Assembly (NCBI GenBank): GCA_016709545.1
Contig: JADJMO010000022.1
Location: 103,639 to 167,638 of the forward strand
Length of the DNA stretch: 64,000 nt
Source: Myxococcales bacterium
GTDB lineage: Bacteria > Myxococcota_A > Polyangia > Polyangiales > JADJMO01
Direction of reading: 5' to 3'
The stretch's first letter is position 1. Every line of letters begins with the position of its first letter. Below the pieces are notes generated by a model, which was given only the letters and a program-made list of their open reading frames with translations, searched no databases and was not told the DNA's origin. Below, piece after piece: positions 28,001-35,079 of the stretch. The translations under genes and the position numbers were made by a program.

Positions 28001-30410
28001 GTTCGGTCGCAAGCGCGACGGTCTCGCGACCCTGCGCACCGCCATCGAAGAGGTGCCCGAGCACGGCCCCACGCGGGACGCACTCGAGAAGCTCCTCGAC
28101 GACAGCGACCTCTTCGAGGAGGTCGCCGAGGCCCTCGAGCCCGTGTACCGCGCCGCCAACGACCACGGCAAGCTCGCGTCGCTGTTCGAGCGTCGCATCG
28201 ACCGCGCACCGTCGCACGAGCGCACGCGGCTGCGCCTCGATCTCGCCCGCGTCCTCGAGGAGAAGGCGAACGACCCGGCCGCCGCCCAGCGGCAGCTCGA
28301 GCGCGCGCTCGAGGCCGAGCCGCTGGAGCCGGAGCCGATGGCCGAGCTCGAGCGCCTGCTGCCCATCACCGGTCAGTGGAAAGAGGCGGCCGACCTCCTC
28401 GCCAAGATCCTCGACGGCTCGGCCGCGCTCACGCGGGACGGTCAGCGAGACCTCTGGGTGAAGGTCGCCGACTTCCGGAGCCACCTCGAGGGCGGAGAGG
28501 ACAACGCCGTCGAGGCCGCCTACATGAAGGCGCTCACCCACGACCCGGAGAACGTCGACATCCTGCGCACCATCGAGGGTCTGCAGCGTCGCGAGGGTCG
28601 TGAGCGGCACCTCGTCATCACCTTGCGCGCACGGGCCAAGCTGGAGGGCGCCCTCGAGGAGAAGCGCACGCTGCTCCGCGAGGCGCACTCGCTTGCCACG
28701 ACGGTGCTCAAGGAAGACGGCGAGAAGCTGGGCGAGGAGATCCTCCGCGAGCTCCTCTCCGAGGACGAGGCCAACGAGTGGGCGCTCGAGCAGCTCACCG
28801 CGGCCCGCGCCACGCAGAAGGACTGGACCGAGGTCTTCACCCTGCTGATGCGTCGCGCCGAGCTGGCCGCCGCCGCGAGCGAGCAGACTTCGCTCCGTCA
28901 CGAGGCGGCGCGCGTCGCGCGCGTCGAGATCGGGCACGCGCCCCAGGCCATCGAGCTCTATCGCGAGCTCCTCGACGGCAGCGACGGCGGCGTGGGCGAC
29001 GAGGTGGCGAGCAAGGCCCTGCGCGAGCTCTACGCGGAGCAGAAGCGCTGGAACGACCTCGCCGACCTGATGCAGCGCCTCTGCGACAACGCGCGCACGC
29101 CCGAGGAGCGCAACCGCCTGCGGGTCGAGCTCTCCACGCTGCAGCGCACCGAGCTCAAGCGCCCCGACGACGCGGTAGACACGCTCCGCGCGGTCCTCGA
29201 CGAGGAGCCGAGCAACGTGGACGCCGTGCGCGAGCTCGGCGCTCTCTACGAGCAGCTGGGCAAGCACGAGGAGCTCGCCGAGCTGCTCACCGCCCAGATC
29301 GATCGCGCCAAGGACGGTGGAGATCTCGCCGCCGAGCTCGCGCTCCGGGTGCAGCTCGGAGAGCTGTACGCGGGTCGCCTGCAGGACCCGGCGCGCGCCA
29401 TCGACACCTACGAGGGCGTGCTCGGTCGCGACGCCCGCCACGTGGGCGCGCTCACCGCGCTCGTGCGCATCCACGAGCAGCGTGGGGACCGCGAGAAGGG
29501 CGCCGACGTCCTGAAGAAGCTCGTCGACGAGTCCACGGGCGTCGAGGGCGCGACCCTCGCGCTCAAGCTCGCCGGCCTGCGCGCCGAGCTCAAGGACGAC
29601 GCCGCCCGCGAGGAGGCGCTCCGTCGAGCGCTCGATCTCGCGGAGGGCGCGAAGGACGCCGACCTCGCCCAGAAGGCCCGCAGGGAGCTGCGCGCGCACT
29701 ACCAGCGCACGTCGGCCTGGAGCGAGCTCGCAGGGATCCTCGTGGTCGAGGCCGAGCTCGAGCAGGACCCGCAGGTCAAGTCCAAGCACCTCGAAGAGGC
29801 CGCGCGGATCCACCTCGAGAAGCGTGAGGCGCCGGGTGAGGCGGCCACGCTCCTCGAGCAGGCCACCGCGCTCCAGCCCGAGGATCGTGCGCTCTTGCTG
29901 CTGCTCTGCGACGCCCTCTCGGCGAGCGGGCGTGGCAAGGACGCGGCCGACGTGCTGCGCAAGATCATCGAGTCGTTCGGTGGCAAGCGGAGCAAGGAGC
30001 TCGCGGTCTATCACCACCGCCTCGCGCACGCGCTCAAGGCGCAGGGTGAGCAGGAGCCCGCGCTGGCCGAGCTCGACCTCGCGTTCAAGATCGACCCGGG
30101 CAACATCGTGGTCCTCCGCGACCTCGGCCGGCTCGCCCTCGAGGCCAACGACCTCGACCGCGCCCAGAAGACGTTCCGCGCCCTCCTGCTGCAGAAGCTC
30201 GACGGCCAGAGCGGCATCACCAAGGCCGAGGTGTTCTTCCACCTCGGCGAGATCAGCGAGAAGCAGAACGATCGCGCCAAGGCGATCCAGATGTACGAGC
30301 GCGCGGTCGAGACCGACGCCTCCCTCGTCCACGCCAAGGAGCGCGTCACGGCGCTCAAGGCGGCGGGCGCGGGCAAGGCGCCCAGTCTTCCGCCTCCCAA
30401 GAAGGACTGA
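19002..30410 (+). CDS. Giant TPR-repeat protein (3,802 residues)
   Basis: A single uninterrupted frame of 11.4 kb, almost entirely alpha-helical. It repeats a two-TPR unit, by eye about 75-80 residues, some 45-50 times. A typical unit reads AYERVLDLAPGQDEAM, then a WDYLVAVYEDAL-type helix, then a segment ending in DP(A/R)GAI. No signal peptide, membrane helix or catalytic domain is visible. The protein is very rich in Glu, Arg, Ala, Leu and Asp and poor in Cys. It should form a very long superhelix and act as a cytoplasmic scaffold. ATG 19002 follows GGAG. A terminator-like hairpin follows, then a pseudokinase gene on the same strand. Confidence 0.9.
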   Translation: MSEQTIRRALGKLQDDPDDTGAWSALQDAAIDQADSGMGKDALLELLAAARAEHGARREDDAVARLLEIEVLVAEGTPREAELQAELCRVLNEVLDDVKRALPALAALAKLRPDDESLKSRIAAIEDERKRWPELLKELMEAADRMEGKPQPQAAMLYTAAQTAYRYGLEGTDEEVAATRGVIIERLEEALELAPDRRETALLLERLYRAQNEWEKAAKVLAKIALEAPDKETRLAAYIRLARVSLRNLKDEARATQAYERVLDLAPGQDEAMGYLVDHFSKAEAWDYLVAVYEDALKARLRPGKELEIFFQIAMINWRMRNRPEAAEPYFEKMRRAEPAHPAMLSFFRDYLPPKNEVGRLVQILTDAQRAMPEGPERQTLGTELAKLSEETQGAGKAIEHWRNVLRQDATNQEARDSLRRLYYRTEAWPALVDLVRQQADKLPPNDPARVPLLRELMELHRDKTKQDTALVPVLNQLIQLEPADIDAVREQVRVFEALNRPRDLVTAQTRLAELEQNPVVKAELCRAVARQWLEKFSNIQNALDAYEKVVEQIPDDEEATAKLRELYGKRRAFKQLFDLLAGMRARAAGVERRELTLEMAKLAAERLDRGADAIALYWELVAEDPGAPGVLDALEKQAERDKDFVALAKVISHRVDQAGDDDAKIKLLEKLGSIYESRVKDTEKTIETWRRVLELRPGYPKAIRILREELLTAGDFDGLTEIYAQQSDWEGLADALTTAADRAEDPDLRVALSWRVAAVYADRIQRPERAARAYDRILAVHPKDQKAAAALAPIYESESHFAKLPGLYEILLEGAEEDVEKVRLLGRLRELSAGPLADKAGAFKYAREAFGILPNEEAREALAAAAAAAGAHEGYVDALRERLSRLSNAKKLEKVEERRRLQREVARVLATELNKLDDAVALLRKVVDHDQEDNDSIVALDRLLREARRADDLRGLYELRLERAESTSVRVSLLVEWAQLEEDVFADAARARDIYKRALELTPDDRVALRALARIELATGNAADAATTLEKDRDLAVGTERAEREVDLARLYYSKLDRPADALAAAVRALEIVAHDPGAIAVLEALEEVPAQSLAASQQLEHEYEATAAYDKQAAALEKVLAGTTDEHERRALYTRLSIVHQNQRNDARAAFEVLLRAVSELASDLDPWDRLAELGAQIGELRKVADAYVAALAVGGKKLAPEVERELCERASILYEDKLSEPDAAIPYLVRILEADPADAHAFTRLKAILTARERWDDLQKMYDRAVDSASDPMRRVDLLSEVALVFEDILDDPARAAAAYERVLPIDPENEPAIRALDKLYQRESRFRDLARLLAGRTERVDDDTRTKLENRLATLHLEKLDEPAEALRYAAAILERDVGHADARAIARTVMGRDATKLAAAQVLERVYLARDEARELDEVTAIRLGDAALGKEERVELLRRLAQLRDERLADDQGALAALGDLLPLDPSDASARAKLLDVGRRASAHDRVCVVLGAAADVAEKEGDDVLTAEILVDQASVYENFLSDDGKAETVYRRILGLKDKGGEPSPAQRRPALEALERIYTTREKHEPLAEILALEVDFEDDSAQRRVLLGRLGKLREQALLDADGAIDAWRKCLEMDDADAEALEALDRLYSATNQYKLLVEVLRSRERLTDDADLRRSLLKRSAEVLASKLDDAAGAIEAYRTLLDGFGPDREILAAVAALYGKSAQHRDLAESLEKQLDLATESADRVNLLSQLGTLRIEHLEDLPGGLECYRDALTLDPSHAVTRESLEKLLAASSSEGEAARAEAAALLRPLYETENAGEKLLSVLEIQANTTEDTHERLDVLATAVVVAESNLQDPKRAFALAARGLATAADSNVVPWVERVERLAAATDAWAALSELYRKVEPDVMDDVAKLDMVLRVAELARTRLDDRAVARQYYVRALELASDDLRALTALERLYEEDGDAPALLDILKRRVEVETDAPQKIALLMKQAKLSEDKLADPRGAIEALEQIVESETTPPFSALRMLERLYGQVERWNDVLALLERQLGQAPDGPPSGGESYRTDVELHHAIGVVAQKNLSDVDRALDEFRTALTIDPSYAPTVTALEAMLQDEALRSRAAEILEPVYLARVDWKKVMNSLEVRLLDAQDPSERRAFLVRIAGMHEDEGKDLGAALATYARLLGEEPTNEDTWKELERVARSGNLHHDLLAVYEVELAKITSDDDVTARLAFRAGELAEQLGDHEKALGLYRRVHAVDAANRATFEAIDRLLQRSEGRAEERIALYREALDHRFEDAERVSLLRSIAELQRDARKDDSAAIDAFRELLEVSDRDEGALDALEALYGKSERFRDLADLLERRADAEDDSERAAKFRLALGKVLDEKLGDTAGAIDRYEQIVQSLPSHRGAIDALEALLPREEWKPRVAEILRPLYEGADDWRRLITLGEERLALASDVGEKTAILRETAKLWEDRGEDKQKAFDAIRKAWALDPEDGALRGEADRLAESLADWDGLVAAYELAAGGVDDVSKPDLLRGLATLHDERRDDPRAALTTLDRLHGLDPDDLSVLERLDGFATLLGDWPVLDRVLARRAEVGGDPPEQAGFYRRLGGLRRDMLDDVPRAIEAYEHAVEIEHDHPGSLDALIELWERQVAGDPAGANAKLVDLYQRRVDLATSSEEDLRYDLMMRRANVAEHGLADAREAIASLQAALAVRAGDLDAVKALERLYEAERMWPELMEAMRLRAATVSEASERIELRKRIAELQAKELDDPAGALEIYRQVLDDAPTDEGAIKAVRAIGEKDDGLRSTAADILEPVLRSAGRHDDLVAVLALRLGGQQEPFDRARTLSAIARVHEEGRSKPSDAREALLRAFEETPDDKTLRDDLERLAKAEEGDVGFRAYAEALEKKAGGVYDEALVRELLTTLSRIAETELKDDRRAAAALAKATEQAGDLPELLEGLDRLYARSKDWDALADILGRRIEVATSPGERSDHRARLAGVQIAEFGRKRDGLATLRTAIEEVPEHGPTRDALEKLLDDSDLFEEVAEALEPVYRAANDHGKLASLFERRIDRAPSHERTRLRLDLARVLEEKANDPAAAQRQLERALEAEPLEPEPMAELERLLPITGQWKEAADLLAKILDGSAALTRDGQRDLWVKVADFRSHLEGGEDNAVEAAYMKALTHDPENVDILRTIEGLQRREGRERHLVITLRARAKLEGALEEKRTLLREAHSLATTVLKEDGEKLGEEILRELLSEDEANEWALEQLTAARATQKDWTEVFTLLMRRAELAAAASEQTSLRHEAARVARVEIGHAPQAIELYRELLDGSDGGVGDEVASKALRELYAEQKRWNDLADLMQRLCDNARTPEERNRLRVELSTLQRTELKRPDDAVDTLRAVLDEEPSNVDAVRELGALYEQLGKHEELAELLTAQIDRAKDGGDLAAELALRVQLGELYAGRLQDPARAIDTYEGVLGRDARHVGALTALVRIHEQRGDREKGADVLKKLVDESTGVEGATLALKLAGLRAELKDDAAREEALRRALDLAEGAKDADLAQKARRELRAHYQRTSAWSELAGILVVEAELEQDPQVKSKHLEEAARIHLEKREAPGEAATLLEQATALQPEDRALLLLLCDALSASGRGKDAADVLRKIIESFGGKRSKELAVYHHRLAHALKAQGEQEPALAELDLAFKIDPGNIVVLRDLGRLALEANDLDRAQKTFRALLLQKLDGQSGITKAEVFFHLGEISEKQNDRAKAIQMYERAVETDASLVHAKERVTALKAAGAGKAPSLPPPKKD

Positions 30411-30442
30411 TCCTCCGCGGGCTGACCGACATGTAGCAGAGT

Positions 30443-30464
30443 GCAGGGGCCCGAGCGCCCCTGC
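30443..30464 (+). terminator. Hairpin terminator after giant TPR gene
   Basis: GCAGGGGC-CCGAGC-GCCCCTGC is a perfect 8-bp GC-rich stem 33 bases after the stop codon, followed a few bases later by TTT. It separates the giant gene from the pseudokinase gene starting at 30510. Confidence 0.5.
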
Positions 30465-30509
30465 GCTCGTTTGCGCATCCCGTCACTCTGACGTTACGCT
30501 GGTTCTCGG

Positions 30510-32639
30510 ATGGCGATGGGGAGCGTCGAGCACGTCAAGGAGCTCGGCCAGCGCAGCGTGCCGACCAACGCGGTGCGCGCTCGCTTGGGCGGCGGATCGC
30601 CACGTCTGTTCGTCAGCCAGGTTCGCCGCAGCGATGCGCACGCCGTGGAGGCGGCCGCGCTCAAGAAGCTCCGCAGTGAGTTCCTCCCGCGCGTGGCCGA
30701 CACCCTGCCGGGAGACGACGAGACCACCCTGCTCGAGGAGTGGGTCGATGGTCTCGTGCTCGCCGACTGTCGAGAGCCACCCCCGCTCGCGATCGCGCTC
30801 GCGGTCTACCTCGACGTGCTCTCGGCGATCGCTGCGCTCTCGGCGTCCGCGCTCGTCCACGGCGACGTCTGCCCGGACAACGTGCTGCTCGGCGCAGACG
30901 GAATCGGTCGACTCCTGCAGCTCGGCGGCGGCTCGGTGGCGGGCCTGCGCCACAACTCGCGCTACGTGCGGTTCCTCGCGCCGGAGGTGTTGCTCGCCGA
31001 CGACGCCCAGGACGCGCGCATCGACCTCTACGCCGTGAGCGTACTCCTCTGGGAGGCCATCGAACGAGCGCCGCTGTTCGTGGAGATGCACGGTAGCGCG
31101 ATCCTCTCGCGCCACCTCTCGGGCAAGCTCGTGGCGCCGCGCCCGAAGGACGCACCCTGGGCCGCGCCGCTCTCGCCGCTGGTGCTGCGCGGCCTCGCCA
31201 CCGATCCGAGCGGTCGCCCGGCGACCGCGCGCGCGTTCGCCGACGAACTGCGCGCCGCCGTGCGCGGGCAGATCGCCACGCGCGCCCAGGTCGCGGAGTG
31301 GGTGCGCAACGAAGCAGGGACCCGGCTCGTCGAGCGTCGCGCCGCGCTCGGGCTGCCTGCACTGCCGGGGACGGCGGCGCGGGTCGCTGCGCCGCGCGCG
31401 CCGGCAGCGCCTCCCACGCGGTCGTTCGCGGCCACCGCGGTCGCGCTCGCGCCGCCGGTCGCGAAGGCGGCTCCCGTGAAGATTGCCGCTGCTCCACCAC
31501 CGACGGAGCCCGCTCCGACCCCGGCGACCGAGGTGGCCGCGTCGATCGCGATGCCACCACCCGCGCCGGCCAGCGGCGAGTCCACCACGCAGCCCCGCCC
31601 GGGCCCGGCCTCCAACTGGCTCACCGAGGAGGTCGATCTCGACGAAGACGAACCTCCGGTCCCGACGCTCCCCGTCCACACCCCGACCATGCCTCGGCGG
31701 GGCGAGCCGCCGCTGCGGCCTGCGCTCGAGGCCCACCCGTCGGGCGAGGTTCCGATCGACCTCGTCACCGATCCGGACGACCGCGAGTCGGCTCCGCCGC
31801 TCGCGTCTCGCACCTACAGCGATCGTCCCACGCCGCTGCTCGGCCACGAGGATCTCGCGTCGCTCGCGTCAGCGACGCGCCACTCGCTGGACCGCGTCAC
31901 CCACCCCGTCTCGTCGTCGGCGATCGTGCCGTCGGAGGCGCGCCCGACCAGCCCACTGATCGCCGCGCTTCCCACCCCAGCACCACCGGGGGCGCCGCCG
32001 GGGCTCTCGCCGCCACCGCCGCCCGTCGCGAGGGCCGTGCAGCCCATCGCCGCCCCGCCCGTGCTGGCGCCGCCGGTGGCGGCTGCGGTGGCGCCCTCGG
32101 CGCAATCGCCCTTCACGCCCGCGCCTCCGGCTCTGCCGGCGCCCGAGTCGCCCACGCTGCCCACGCCGAGTGGGGCGGTCACGGCGCTCCAGGCGCCCCG
32201 GGAGAGCGATGGCGGGCCGATCCCTTCGCCCCTCGTCGCCCACGACCCGCCCGCCGAGCCGCGCCGTCGACGCGCGGTGTTCCTCGTCCTCGGCATGGTG
32301 GTCGTCGCAGCCGTGTTCTTGATCGTCGCCTTGTCGACCGGCAAGCGGAAGGACTCCGAGCACGCGAGCCCCGAGGTCACCTCGAAGTCGGCCGCGAAGG
32401 CCAAGGAGACCGAGAGCACACCGACGGCGCTGACGAGCGCCGCGCCGTCGGAGGTCGAGACCGCGAAGCCGGTCCCCACGACGAAGGGCGCCCTGGGCTC
32501 GTCCAGCGCGTCCGCTCCGAGCAGCGCACCGTCGGCGAGCGCCTCCAGCGCGCCGCCCAAGTTCGTGCCCGGCCCACCGGGCGACAACAAACCCAAGAAG
32601 CCCCCGCCCGACACCAAGTACGATCCGATGGGAATCTGA
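30510..32639 (+). CDS. Ser/Thr kinase-like pseudokinase with C-terminal membrane helix
   Basis: A 709-residue protein. Residues ~20-270 keep the kinase C-lobe: LVHGDVCPDN in place of HRDxKxxN, RFLAPEVLLADD for the APE helix, and IDLYAVSVLLWEAI. Key catalytic elements are missing. There is no Gly-rich loop or VAIK-type Lys, and the DFG Asp is replaced (LQLGGG, about 137-141). A Pro/Ala/Ser-rich linker of about 300 residues leads to a helix at about 589-610 (FLVLGMVVVAAVFLIVAL) and a Ser/Pro-rich tail. It is therefore likely a membrane-anchored binding or allosteric protein. Its stop overlaps the next start (TGATG). Confidence 0.82.
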   Translation: MAMGSVEHVKELGQRSVPTNAVRARLGGGSPRLFVSQVRRSDAHAVEAAALKKLRSEFLPRVADTLPGDDETTLLEEWVDGLVLADCREPPPLAIALAVYLDVLSAIAALSASALVHGDVCPDNVLLGADGIGRLLQLGGGSVAGLRHNSRYVRFLAPEVLLADDAQDARIDLYAVSVLLWEAIERAPLFVEMHGSAILSRHLSGKLVAPRPKDAPWAAPLSPLVLRGLATDPSGRPATARAFADELRAAVRGQIATRAQVAEWVRNEAGTRLVERRAALGLPALPGTAARVAAPRAPAAPPTRSFAATAVALAPPVAKAAPVKIAAAPPPTEPAPTPATEVAASIAMPPPAPASGESTTQPRPGPASNWLTEEVDLDEDEPPVPTLPVHTPTMPRRGEPPLRPALEAHPSGEVPIDLVTDPDDRESAPPLASRTYSDRPTPLLGHEDLASLASATRHSLDRVTHPVSSSAIVPSEARPTSPLIAALPTPAPPGAPPGLSPPPPPVARAVQPIAAPPVLAPPVAAAVAPSAQSPFTPAPPALPAPESPTLPTPSGAVTALQAPRESDGGPIPSPLVAHDPPAEPRRRRAVFLVLGMVVVAAVFLIVALSTGKRKDSEHASPEVTSKSAAKAKETESTPTALTSAAPSEVETAKPVPTTKGALGSSSASAPSSAPSASASSAPPKFVPGPPGDNKPKKPPPDTKYDPMGI

Positions 32640-33643
32640 TGCACGCCGGTTCCAAGCCCACCCCCCGCGTGGCGGCTCTGCTCGTGGCGCTGTCGCTGCT
32701 CGCGGCGCCGCCGCGTCCCGCGTTCGCGGTCGGCGCGAACCCCGGGTCCGCCTCGCCCGTCCAGCGAGAGCAGGCGCAGGCGAAGTTCCTCAAGGGACGT
32801 GACCTGTTCGCCGCCAAGAAGTACGCCGAGGCGGTCATCGAGCTCCGCGCCTCGATGGAGATCGTGCAGAGCCCCAACGCTCGCCTCTACGTCGCGCGCG
32901 CCCTGCGTGAACAGGGGAAGCTCCTCGAGGCGTACGTGGAGTTCGGCCGGACCGCGGTCGAGGCCGACGAGCTCGCCCCGCAGGACGCGCGCTACGCGAA
33001 GACGGCGGCCTCCGCCAAGCTCGAGCGCAAGGAGATCGCGCCGAAGCTCGGCTTCGTCAACGTCACCATCGAGCACCCCGAGGCGTCGACCATTCTGATC
33101 GTCGGCGGCGAAGCGGTGAAGCGCGCGGGTTGGTCGGAGCCCGTGCCCGTCGCGCCCGGGACCACCGAGCTCGAGGTGCGGACCGAGGGCAAGTCGACCC
33201 TCAAGAAGTCCGTCACGCTCGGCCCCGGCGAGAAGACGACGGTGACCATCGACGCCGCCGAGGCCAAGGCCGACGCCGTCGAGAAGCCGGTGAAGGAGCC
33301 GACCAAGGAGCCGGAAGCACCCTCGTCCGGCTCGGGTCTGCGCGTGGGCGGGTTCGTCGCGGGGGGAGTCGGGCTCGTCGGCTTCGGGCTGTTCGCCGGG
33401 TTCGGACTCGCCGCGCGCTCCAAGTTCAACGACCTGGAGACGGCGTGCGCCGCCGGCTGTCCGACCCGCACCGCGGACATCGACGCCGGCAAGCGCGATC
33501 AGCGGATCGCCAACATCGGGCTCGTCGTCGGCCTCGTGGGCGTGGCCACGTCGGTGACGCTGTTCGTGCTGTCGCGGCGAGGCTCCGCGACCACGCAGGT
33601 CGGATTCACCCCTACGGGGGTCTTCGTGGGAGGTTCGTTCTGA
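32639..33643 (+). CDS. Exported TPR/PEGA-like protein with two membrane helices
   Basis: A 334-residue protein. The signal peptide ends AAPPRPAFA. Next is a short TPR-like region (FLKGRDLFAAKKYAEAVIEL). Then comes a PEGA-like strand domain (ASTILIVGGEAVKRAGW through VAPGTTELEVR), a charged linker, two Gly/Val-rich hydrophobic helices separated by a short segment with two Cys, and the end TQVGFTPTGVFVGGSF. Architecture and the last ten residues match the protein at 34024-35079. The start overlaps the pseudokinase stop by one base, so the two are coupled and probably work together. Confidence 0.78.
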   Translation: MHAGSKPTPRVAALLVALSLLAAPPRPAFAVGANPGSASPVQREQAQAKFLKGRDLFAAKKYAEAVIELRASMEIVQSPNARLYVARALREQGKLLEAYVEFGRTAVEADELAPQDARYAKTAASAKLERKEIAPKLGFVNVTIEHPEASTILIVGGEAVKRAGWSEPVPVAPGTTELEVRTEGKSTLKKSVTLGPGEKTTVTIDAAEAKADAVEKPVKEPTKEPEAPSSGSGLRVGGFVAGGVGLVGFGLFAGFGLAARSKFNDLETACAAGCPTRTADIDAGKRDQRIANIGLVVGLVGVATSVTLFVLSRRGSATTQVGFTPTGVFVGGSF

Positions 33644-34020
33644 TGCGCGCGGCTTGCTCGTTCCTCGTCCTCCTTGCGGGGTGCGCCTACGATTTCGACG
33701 GGCTGCAGACGATCGAGGCCGGCGCGTCCGACGCGATTGCGGACGGCGTCGCCGACACCCGCGCCGACACCACGACCGACGCCGCCTGCACGAGCGCGCC
33801 CGCGTCGTGCACCGACCCCGCCAGGACCTGCGCCGACAAGTGCCGCGCCGACCGCACCGCGTGCGAGGGCTCCTGCGGCGGCAGCACCTCGTGCCGCAAC
33901 AAGTGCCGCGACACCGACACGACCTGTCGTGGCACCTGCCGCAGCACCTGCTCGACGTGCTCGACCACCGCGGGGTGCGGCAGCAGCTTCGGGGCGTGCG
34001 GCTCCGCCGCGGGCTTCTGA
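33643..34020 (+). CDS. Cys-rich lipoprotein
   Basis: A 125-residue protein. Lipobox LVLLAGC, a Thr/Asp/Ala linker, then about 70 residues with 16 Cys, mostly as CxxxC or CxxC (ARTCADKCRADRTACEGSC and CRNKCRDTDTTCRGTCRSTC). This spacing resembles small disulfide-rich repeats in secreted proteins. The start overlaps the previous stop (TGATG), making it the third gene of the pseudokinase operon. Confidence 0.75.
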   Translation: MRAACSFLVLLAGCAYDFDGLQTIEAGASDAIADGVADTRADTTTDAACTSAPASCTDPARTCADKCRADRTACEGSCGGSTSCRNKCRDTDTTCRGTCRSTCSTCSTTAGCGSSFGACGSAAGF

Positions 34021-34023
34021 CCG

Positions 34024-35079
34024 TCAGAACCGGCCGGCGAGGACGAACCCGGTCGGCGACAGGCCGAGGTGTACCGTGGTGGTGGTCGGGAGCTTCGCGC
34101 TCGCCGGCGGCGAGTTCGAGGCCAGGAGCACGACGCCGACCGTGAGCATCGCGACGCTGCCCACGAGCACGCCACCGCCCACCCAGCGCAGGGTGCTCTT
34201 GCCGTCGTTGTCGCCCTGATAGAAGCCAAGGCCGAGCAGGGCGCCTCCGGTCATGATGCCGAGGCTCCCGAACACCGCGAGCAACCCCCCGGCGACCGCT
34301 CCCCCTTCGGACGGTACGCGCGGACCCATCGGAGGAGGAGGTGGTGGGTTGTCCTTGACGGGATCCTTCGGGGGCTCCTTGACCAGATCCTGGGGGCCTT
34401 TGCCTGGATCGACGGTCGGCTCCTTTCCGGGATCCTTGGCGCCCGCCGTCTTCTTCACGGACAGCGAGACCTTGCGATCCTTTTCGCCCTCCTTGACGGT
34501 GAACGTCGTGGTGACGGCCTCGGGGCCGCCGGCAGAGGCAGTGAGCGTGTGGCTGCCGGGATTGACGAGCCGGCTCGTGCCGAGCGTCGCGGCCGGCACG
34601 TCTTTGTCGTCGAGCGTGACCTTGGGCGGGTTGGCGCCGCCGTCGGTCACCTCGAGGATGACCGTCGGGATGCGCTTGTCGAGCTCGGTGACCTTGCTGC
34701 CCGCGAGCGCCCGCGCGTCGGCGTGCTCCTTGGTGTCGCCGGGCTTCGCCGCCATCTTCGACACGTCAGCCCAGACGGTCCTCGCCTCGACCAGCTTGCC
34801 GTCACGCTCGAGCTCTTGCGCGAGGTCGCGGCCGGTGAGCGGGGTGGGGACGTAGGCATAGGCGGCCTCGAACTTCACGAGCGCCTCCTTGAACTTGCCC
34901 TTGTCGCGCAGCTCTCGACCCTCCTTCGCGAGCGACTTCGCGTTGGCCACGTCCTCCTTGCTCGGCTCGCCCGCGTGGACGGGCGAGGGCGGCGCCGCGA
35001 GCGCGAGGCTCGCGAGGAGCGGGACGAGGAAGCGGGCGCTGCGGCCCCAGGGGCGGGGGGGGAGGTCAGATGTCGTCAT
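34024..35079 (-). CDS. Exported TPR/PEGA-like protein with two membrane helices (paralogue)
   Basis: A 351-residue protein. Signal peptide ending PPSPVHA, TPR-like region (GRELRDKGKFKEALVKFEAA), and a PEGA-like domain (PPKVTLDDKDVPAATLG, then VNPGSHTLTASAGG). A Lys/Pro-rich linker leads to two hydrophobic helices and the end LGLSPTGFVLAGRF. The same order and ending occur in the protein at 32639-33643. The start lies 14 bases inside the end of the upstream kinase gene. The final aromatic residue after alternating residues looks like an outer-membrane beta-strand end, but the helices argue for inner membrane; location is unsettled. Confidence 0.78.
   Translation of the reverse strand: MTTSDLPPRPWGRSARFLVPLLASLALAAPPSPVHAGEPSKEDVANAKSLAKEGRELRDKGKFKEALVKFEAAYAYVPTPLTGRDLAQELERDGKLVEARTVWADVSKMAAKPGDTKEHADARALAGSKVTELDKRIPTVILEVTDGGANPPKVTLDDKDVPAATLGTSRLVNPGSHTLTASAGGPEAVTTTFTVKEGEKDRKVSLSVKKTAGAKDPGKEPTVDPGKGPQDLVKEPPKDPVKDNPPPPPPMGPRVPSEGGAVAGGLLAVFGSLGIMTGGALLGLGFYQGDNDGKSTLRWVGGGVLVGSVAMLTVGVVLLASNSPPASAKLPTTTTVHLGLSPTGFVLAGRF

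Noticed and set aside
18963..30332. Two very long open frames on the minus strand (about 1,840 and 1,815 codons) opposite the giant TPR gene
   Set aside because: They lie in the frame that stays open in GC-rich DNA when codons end in G or C. The translation is a repetitive Leu/Val/Glu/Arg mirror of the TPR code, with no ribosome site or domain. The plus-strand TPR protein explains the sequence.
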